A DNA stretch of 64,000 nt from Bacteroidales bacterium UBA755. Lineage in GTDB: Bacteria > Bacteroidota > Bacteroidia > Bacteroidales > UBA932. Position numbers and translations under genes: made by a program. This document shows, piece by piece, positions 60,486-64,000 of the stretch. The stretch covers positions 34,332 to 98,331 of the forward strand of contig DBKH01000067.1 of assembly GCA_002297815.1 (NCBI GenBank), written 5' to 3'. Numbering within the stretch: the first letter of the stretch is position 1; every line of letters begins with the position of its first letter. Under the pieces are notes generated by a model. That model worked only from the letters and a program-made list of their open reading frames with translations. It searched no databases and was not told where the DNA came from.

Positions 60486-63461
60486 TTAGAAATCAACGTT
60501 AACACCGAAAGTAACAGTCTTGACACAAGGATAAGTGCCCCAGTCGATTCCGAAGTGGGTCGCGTTGGCCCACTGGCTCATCTCCGGGTCATAGCCGGAG
60601 TACTTGGTGAACGTGATCATGTTGTCAAGTGTCACGTAAGGACGGATCCTTGTGATGTTGAGACGCTTGAGTTTCGGGCCAGTGAAATCGTAGGACAGAG
60701 TGATGTTCTTTACTTTTAGGTAAGAGCCGTTCTCGATCCAACGGGATGAGACCTTGACGTTGTACATCTCGTTTGACTTAGGAATGTCGGTAATCTGTCC
60801 AGGAATCTTCCAACGGCGAAGGACAGCCGTGGTCTGGTTGTAGCCGTTCACCATTCCTTCCATGTCAACCCTTGAGGCGTTGTAGATGTCATTGCCCACA
60901 GAGCCGGTGACGAGGAAACTCAGGTTGAATCCCTTGTAGCTGAAGTTGTTGGTCATACCGAAAGTGAAGTCAGGGTTAGGGTCTCCGATCCAGGTCTTGT
61001 CGGAATCCGAAATCTTTCCGTTTCCGTCAAGATCCTCGTAGATCATCAGACCCGTCTCAGGATCAACACCATTTGCCTTATAGCCCCAGAACTGGGACAG
61101 CGGCATGCCAGGAGTCATTCTGACGACATATTCACTCTGTATGTCAGAAGGCTTGATGTAGTTATAGACCTGCTGGAGGGTGAGTTTCTCCAGTTTGTTG
61201 CGGTTCATCGAGATGTTGAAGTCTGTGTTCCAACGGAATCCGTTCCTGTCGATGTTGACTGAGGAGACCGCGAACTCAAGTCCCCAGTTGGACATCTCGC
61301 CCTCGTTCCTTGTTATGTTTGAATATGGTGACGGAAGCGGAACGCTCATCAGAAGGTTGGTGGTGTACTTGTAGTAGCCGTCCAAGGTGAAGTTCAGTCT
61401 GCTGTCCAGGACTGAAAGATCAACACCCACATTGGTCTGTGTGGTTGTCTCCCAGGTCAGATCCCTGTTTCCGATGTTGCTCTTTCCTCCAAGGGAAGGA
61501 GTCGCCTGAGCGTTCTCGGACTTTGTCCAGTCATAGTAGACAAGACTATATTTCTGCACCCAGGCATGGTCGCCAAGACCACCCTGGTTGCCTTGCTGTC
61601 CCCATCCTGCGCGGATTTTCAGGTCGTTGATCCAATCAATGTCCTGCATGAAGTTCTCTCCAGAGACACGCCATGCCGCGGAAACTGAAGGGAAATAGCC
61701 CCACCTATGTCCCGGAGCTAGTTTTGACGAGCCGTCAGCACGAATATTCGCTGTAAGGTAATACTTGCTGTTGTAGTTGTAGGAGATTCTGCCGAGATAG
61801 GACATTATGTTCCATTCGGACAATCCCTGGGAATTACCCCTTAGGCCAGAAGAGTTACCGCCATTAAGACCGTAGAGGATGTTGTCGTACTCTGTGGAAA
61901 AGTACTGCCTTGAGCCGGTCAGGTTCTCCCAATGAGAAAGTGTCGCTGAGGTACCGGCCATCGCCTCGATGTTGTGCTTACCGGCTAAAGTGTTTTTATA
62001 GGTAAGAATATTATCGAGAACAACGACCCTGTTGTCGGCTCTCGTGGTCTCTGCCTTGCCGTGCTGGGTACGTCCCTCAGCGGTCTTGATAGGGTCAAGG
62101 AACTGGTAATTAAACGTCCATGTTCTGTCCATGGTGGCGGTCGATTTGAAGTTCAGGTTCTTGCTGAACTTGATCGTGGCATGTCCGGTGAGGATGAGCC
62201 TGTCGTTCTGGTCGTAGAAGTTCTCCTGACGTGCGATGTTCTCAGCTGGAGTGGTTACATTCGCTCCGTAGAACTGTGTCCAGTACCAGTCTGGATTCTC
62301 CTCGCTCCAAACCTTCGCGTAAGTCGGAGTGTTGATGACAGACATCACGACACCAGCCCTGTTTGAACCAGTACCGGAGATGATGCCGTTCTTTTTCCAA
62401 TGTGAGAATGTGACGTCAGCTCCGACATTGATCCATTTGAATATGTCAGAGTCCATGCTGGCCCTGAAGTTATACCTCTTATAGTAACTTGTGCGGATGA
62501 TACCCTCTTGGTCAACATAGCCGGCACCAATGTAGTACTTGGACTTGTCATTGGCGTTGGAGACGGACAGCTGGTAGTTCTGAGAGACCGCGGTCCTGTA
62601 GGTTTCCTTGAACCAATCCGTCTCATCCTTAAGCCCGTCAGGCAGCTTGACAGCTCCGATCTCATCCATGAGCTCTTTGTATTGGGCAACGTTCAGGACA
62701 TCGAATGTCTTGGCGACCTTGCCCAGACCCACATAGGACGTGAAGTTGATCTGTGGGCCGACATCCTTCGAGCCTTTCTTCGTTGTGATGAGGACCACAC
62801 CGTTGGCAGCCCTTGATCCATAGATTGCTGCTGATGAGGCGTCCTTGAGGATCTGCATCGTCTCAATGTCATTCGGAGACAGGTAGGTTATGGAACCATT
62901 GCCTGTTCCGACAGGAACTCCATCCACGACATAAAGAGGATCATTGCCCGATTTGATTGAGGAATTACCACGGATTCTGACGGTCATTCCTGAGCCAGGG
63001 GTACCAGAAGTCTGTTGTACTGTCACACCAGCGACCTTTCCCTGGATAAAGCCAGAGACTGTAGGGACAGGACGAAGCCTAATGTCATCAGTGTCAACGG
63101 TCGAGACAGCCGTGGTCAAATCCTTCTTCTTCACTGAGCCGTAGCCGATGGCCACAACTGCATCAAGTGCTATAGCCTGTTCCTTAACAGTGACATTGAC
63201 AACAGAGCGGTCGCCCACTTTCTCAGTCACTGTGGCATAGCCCAACGATGCGAATTCCAAAACCGCATCCTTAGATGACACATTGATGTCATAGCGACCG
63301 TCTTGATCAGTAGTAACACCATTGCCAGTACCCTGTTCCAAGACAGTAAGTCCGATGACCGGCAGGCCGTTCTGATCCTTGACGGTTCCGCTAACAGAAC
63401 GCTGCTGCGCGTAAGCCGAGAAGCCTACCAGCAGCATCAAGAACACAATAAATTTACGCAT
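60486..63461 (-). CDS. susC: SusC/RagA-family TonB-dependent transporter
   Basis: 991 residues with a signal peptide (1-18, SAYAQ). A carboxypeptidase-regulatory-like domain (~22-95, VSGTVKDQNGLPVIGLTVLE) precedes the TonB plug (~115-230, DPLYVVDGVPVGTGNG and IYGSRAANGVVLITTKKG), followed by the outer-membrane barrel to the C-terminal aromatic. It imports oligosaccharides captured by SusD, driven by TonB. It is first in the locus, behind a TATTTTTG element, and transcribed toward SusD, GH30, SusE-like and GDPD. Confidence 0.97.
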   Translation of the reverse strand: MRKFIVFLMLLVGFSAYAQQRSVSGTVKDQNGLPVIGLTVLEQGTGNGVTTDQDGRYDINVSSKDAVLEFASLGYATVTEKVGDRSVVNVTVKEQAIALDAVVAIGYGSVKKKDLTTAVSTVDTDDIRLRPVPTVSGFIQGKVAGVTVQQTSGTPGSGMTVRIRGNSSIKSGNDPLYVVDGVPVGTGNGSITYLSPNDIETMQILKDASSAAIYGSRAANGVVLITTKKGSKDVGPQINFTSYVGLGKVAKTFDVLNVAQYKELMDEIGAVKLPDGLKDETDWFKETYRTAVSQNYQLSVSNANDKSKYYIGAGYVDQEGIIRTSYYKRYNFRASMDSDIFKWINVGADVTFSHWKKNGIISGTGSNRAGVVMSVINTPTYAKVWSEENPDWYWTQFYGANVTTPAENIARQENFYDQNDRLILTGHATIKFSKNLNFKSTATMDRTWTFNYQFLDPIKTAEGRTQHGKAETTRADNRVVVLDNILTYKNTLAGKHNIEAMAGTSATLSHWENLTGSRQYFSTEYDNILYGLNGGNSSGLRGNSQGLSEWNIMSYLGRISYNYNSKYYLTANIRADGSSKLAPGHRWGYFPSVSAAWRVSGENFMQDIDWINDLKIRAGWGQQGNQGGLGDHAWVQKYSLVYYDWTKSENAQATPSLGGKSNIGNRDLTWETTTQTNVGVDLSVLDSRLNFTLDGYYKYTTNLLMSVPLPSPYSNITRNEGEMSNWGLEFAVSSVNIDRNGFRWNTDFNISMNRNKLEKLTLQQVYNYIKPSDIQSEYVVRMTPGMPLSQFWGYKANGVDPETGLMIYEDLDGNGKISDSDKTWIGDPNPDFTFGMTNNFSYKGFNLSFLVTGSVGNDIYNASRVDMEGMVNGYNQTTAVLRRWKIPGQITDIPKSNEMYNVKVSSRWIENGSYLKVKNITLSYDFTGPKLKRLNITRIRPYVTLDNMITFTKYSGYDPEMSQWANATHFGIDWGTYPCVKTVTFGVNVDF

Positions 63462-63527
63462 ACAATTATAATGTTAATATTGTTCATGCCCATACCCTAT
63501 TCGATGAAAAAGGTAGTTTTGGGAAGA

Positions 63528-63554
63528 CAAAAATATATAAATGGTTAAAGCAAA
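63528..63554 (-). promoter_or_regulatory. Probable promoter of susC
   Basis: Minus-strand TATTTTTG (63535-63528) with TTTG at 63554-63551. The 15-base spacing is short; 67 bases lead to the start codon. Confidence 0.5.
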
Positions 63555-64000
63555 TAACTCATAGTGGTAAAGAAGTGGATTAAATTAAAGGAATATAAAC
63601 ACTAAACTTCAAATTTATAAGCAGATAGGTAAAACGAATTAATATCCCAAAGTGGAAAACTTTTGGGGCATGGAAGAGGAGAAATACGCCATAAATCGGC
63701 AAGAACATAGGCGTAATTCAAGGATTGATTCTCCATATTTGGTACATCCCTTAGGCACCACAGTTGCAAGAAGGCTATGGCGACCTACGCGCTGCACGCG
63801 ACCTAGCCGGGTAAAGGGTCACCATAACCTTCTAGCTTCAGTAGCATTATTAACCGGGAACGTCTATGTTTGGTTAGAGGACATGGAGAGGGCCAACAAC
63901 GAAAACAGGGTATAATGACGTTCAAAGTAGCCGAGAGGAGACTTTGGACGACAAAAAGGGCGGAAAACGTCATTGGAGAGGGCACATGGAGAGGGTTAAC
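63555..64000. other. Gene-free stretch at the right edge
   Basis: I see no supportable gene. It holds several GGAGAGGG copies, two of them in ACATGGAGAGGG (about 63880 and 63984), an inverted pair AATGACGTT/AACGTCATT near 63914-63974, and an AT-rich part upstream of the susC promoter. The 87-codon plus-strand reading has no familiar motif. Confidence 0.5.

Noticed and set aside
63652..63915. 87-codon plus-strand open frame at the right edge
   Set aside because: Arg-rich, no recognisable motif, no promoter, and the frame looks accidental in repeat-like DNA.

Overview
The window looks like chromosomal DNA of a Bacteroidales bacterium (phylum Bacteroidota). The evidence is a SusC/SusD polysaccharide locus with SusE-like and DUF6377 partners, NigD-like, DUF4296, DUF4837, DUF6515 and BACON families, a 53-residue DUF4295 protein beside L33/L28, and many TAnnTTTG -7 promoter elements, several with TTTG or TTG about 19-20 bases upstream. 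Ribosome-binding sites are mostly weak, as usual in this phylum. I cannot fix the genus. Names rest on motifs and remembered family features; no search was run.

Layout. 0-2 kb: NigD-like lipoprotein, ECF sigma factor and a sigma-adjacent membrane protein cut by the left edge. 2.1-4.6 kb: NhaC-type antiporter and an AraC-type regulator. 17.4 to 4.6 kb on the minus strand: a close-packed run of eleven genes (HU-like membrane protein, acyl-ACP thioesterase, AspT/YidE-like transporter, NUDIX, DUF4922-SpoIID fusion, AmpG, NamZ, DUF6515, AmgK-RapZ fusion, MurU, MscL). Its core reads as a peptidoglycan-sugar recycling route. 17.4-19.1 kb: tRNA-Asn, a probable recombinase remnant, a hairpin-rich gene-free stretch, nicotinamidase and tRNA-Met. 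19.1-22.6 kb (minus): LysM-M23 peptidase, phosphohexomutase, peptide deformylase, RuvX. 22.6-27.2 kb (plus): M23 protein, dxr, rseP, a palindromic repeat, DUF4837. 27.3-30.7 kb: tRNA-Glu, rpsT, tRNA-Pro, a 66-base palindrome and nrdDG. 30.9-33.7 kb: purine permease, Tsx-like channel and divergent apt. 33.7-38.1 kb: 2-hydroxyacid dehydrogenase, tRNA-Leu, an HExxH lipoprotein and a histidine phosphatase.

38-50.4 kb is minus-strand housekeeping: thrS-infC-rpmI-rplT-lepB, rpmB-rpmG-DUF4295-ftsY-pheT, then DUF4296, amidohydrolase, radical SAM and deoC. 50.6-52.1 kb carries a DUF4199 membrane protein and a GT2 glycosyltransferase. 52.1-63.5 kb is a polysaccharide utilisation locus: SusC, SusD, GH30, SusE-like protein, a BACON-LamG-IPT-GDPD lipoprotein, and a DUF6377 regulator behind its own promoter. 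The last 540 bases hold no gene I can support.

The signals most worth following are: a strong excess of GAATAT and its palindrome GAATATTC across the whole window; a palindromic repeat that sits in frame inside the SpoIID-domain gene and again downstream of rseP; the sugar-kinase/RapZ fusion in the recycling run; the glycerophosphodiesterase in a GH30 locus; and several unexplained RNA-like hairpins.
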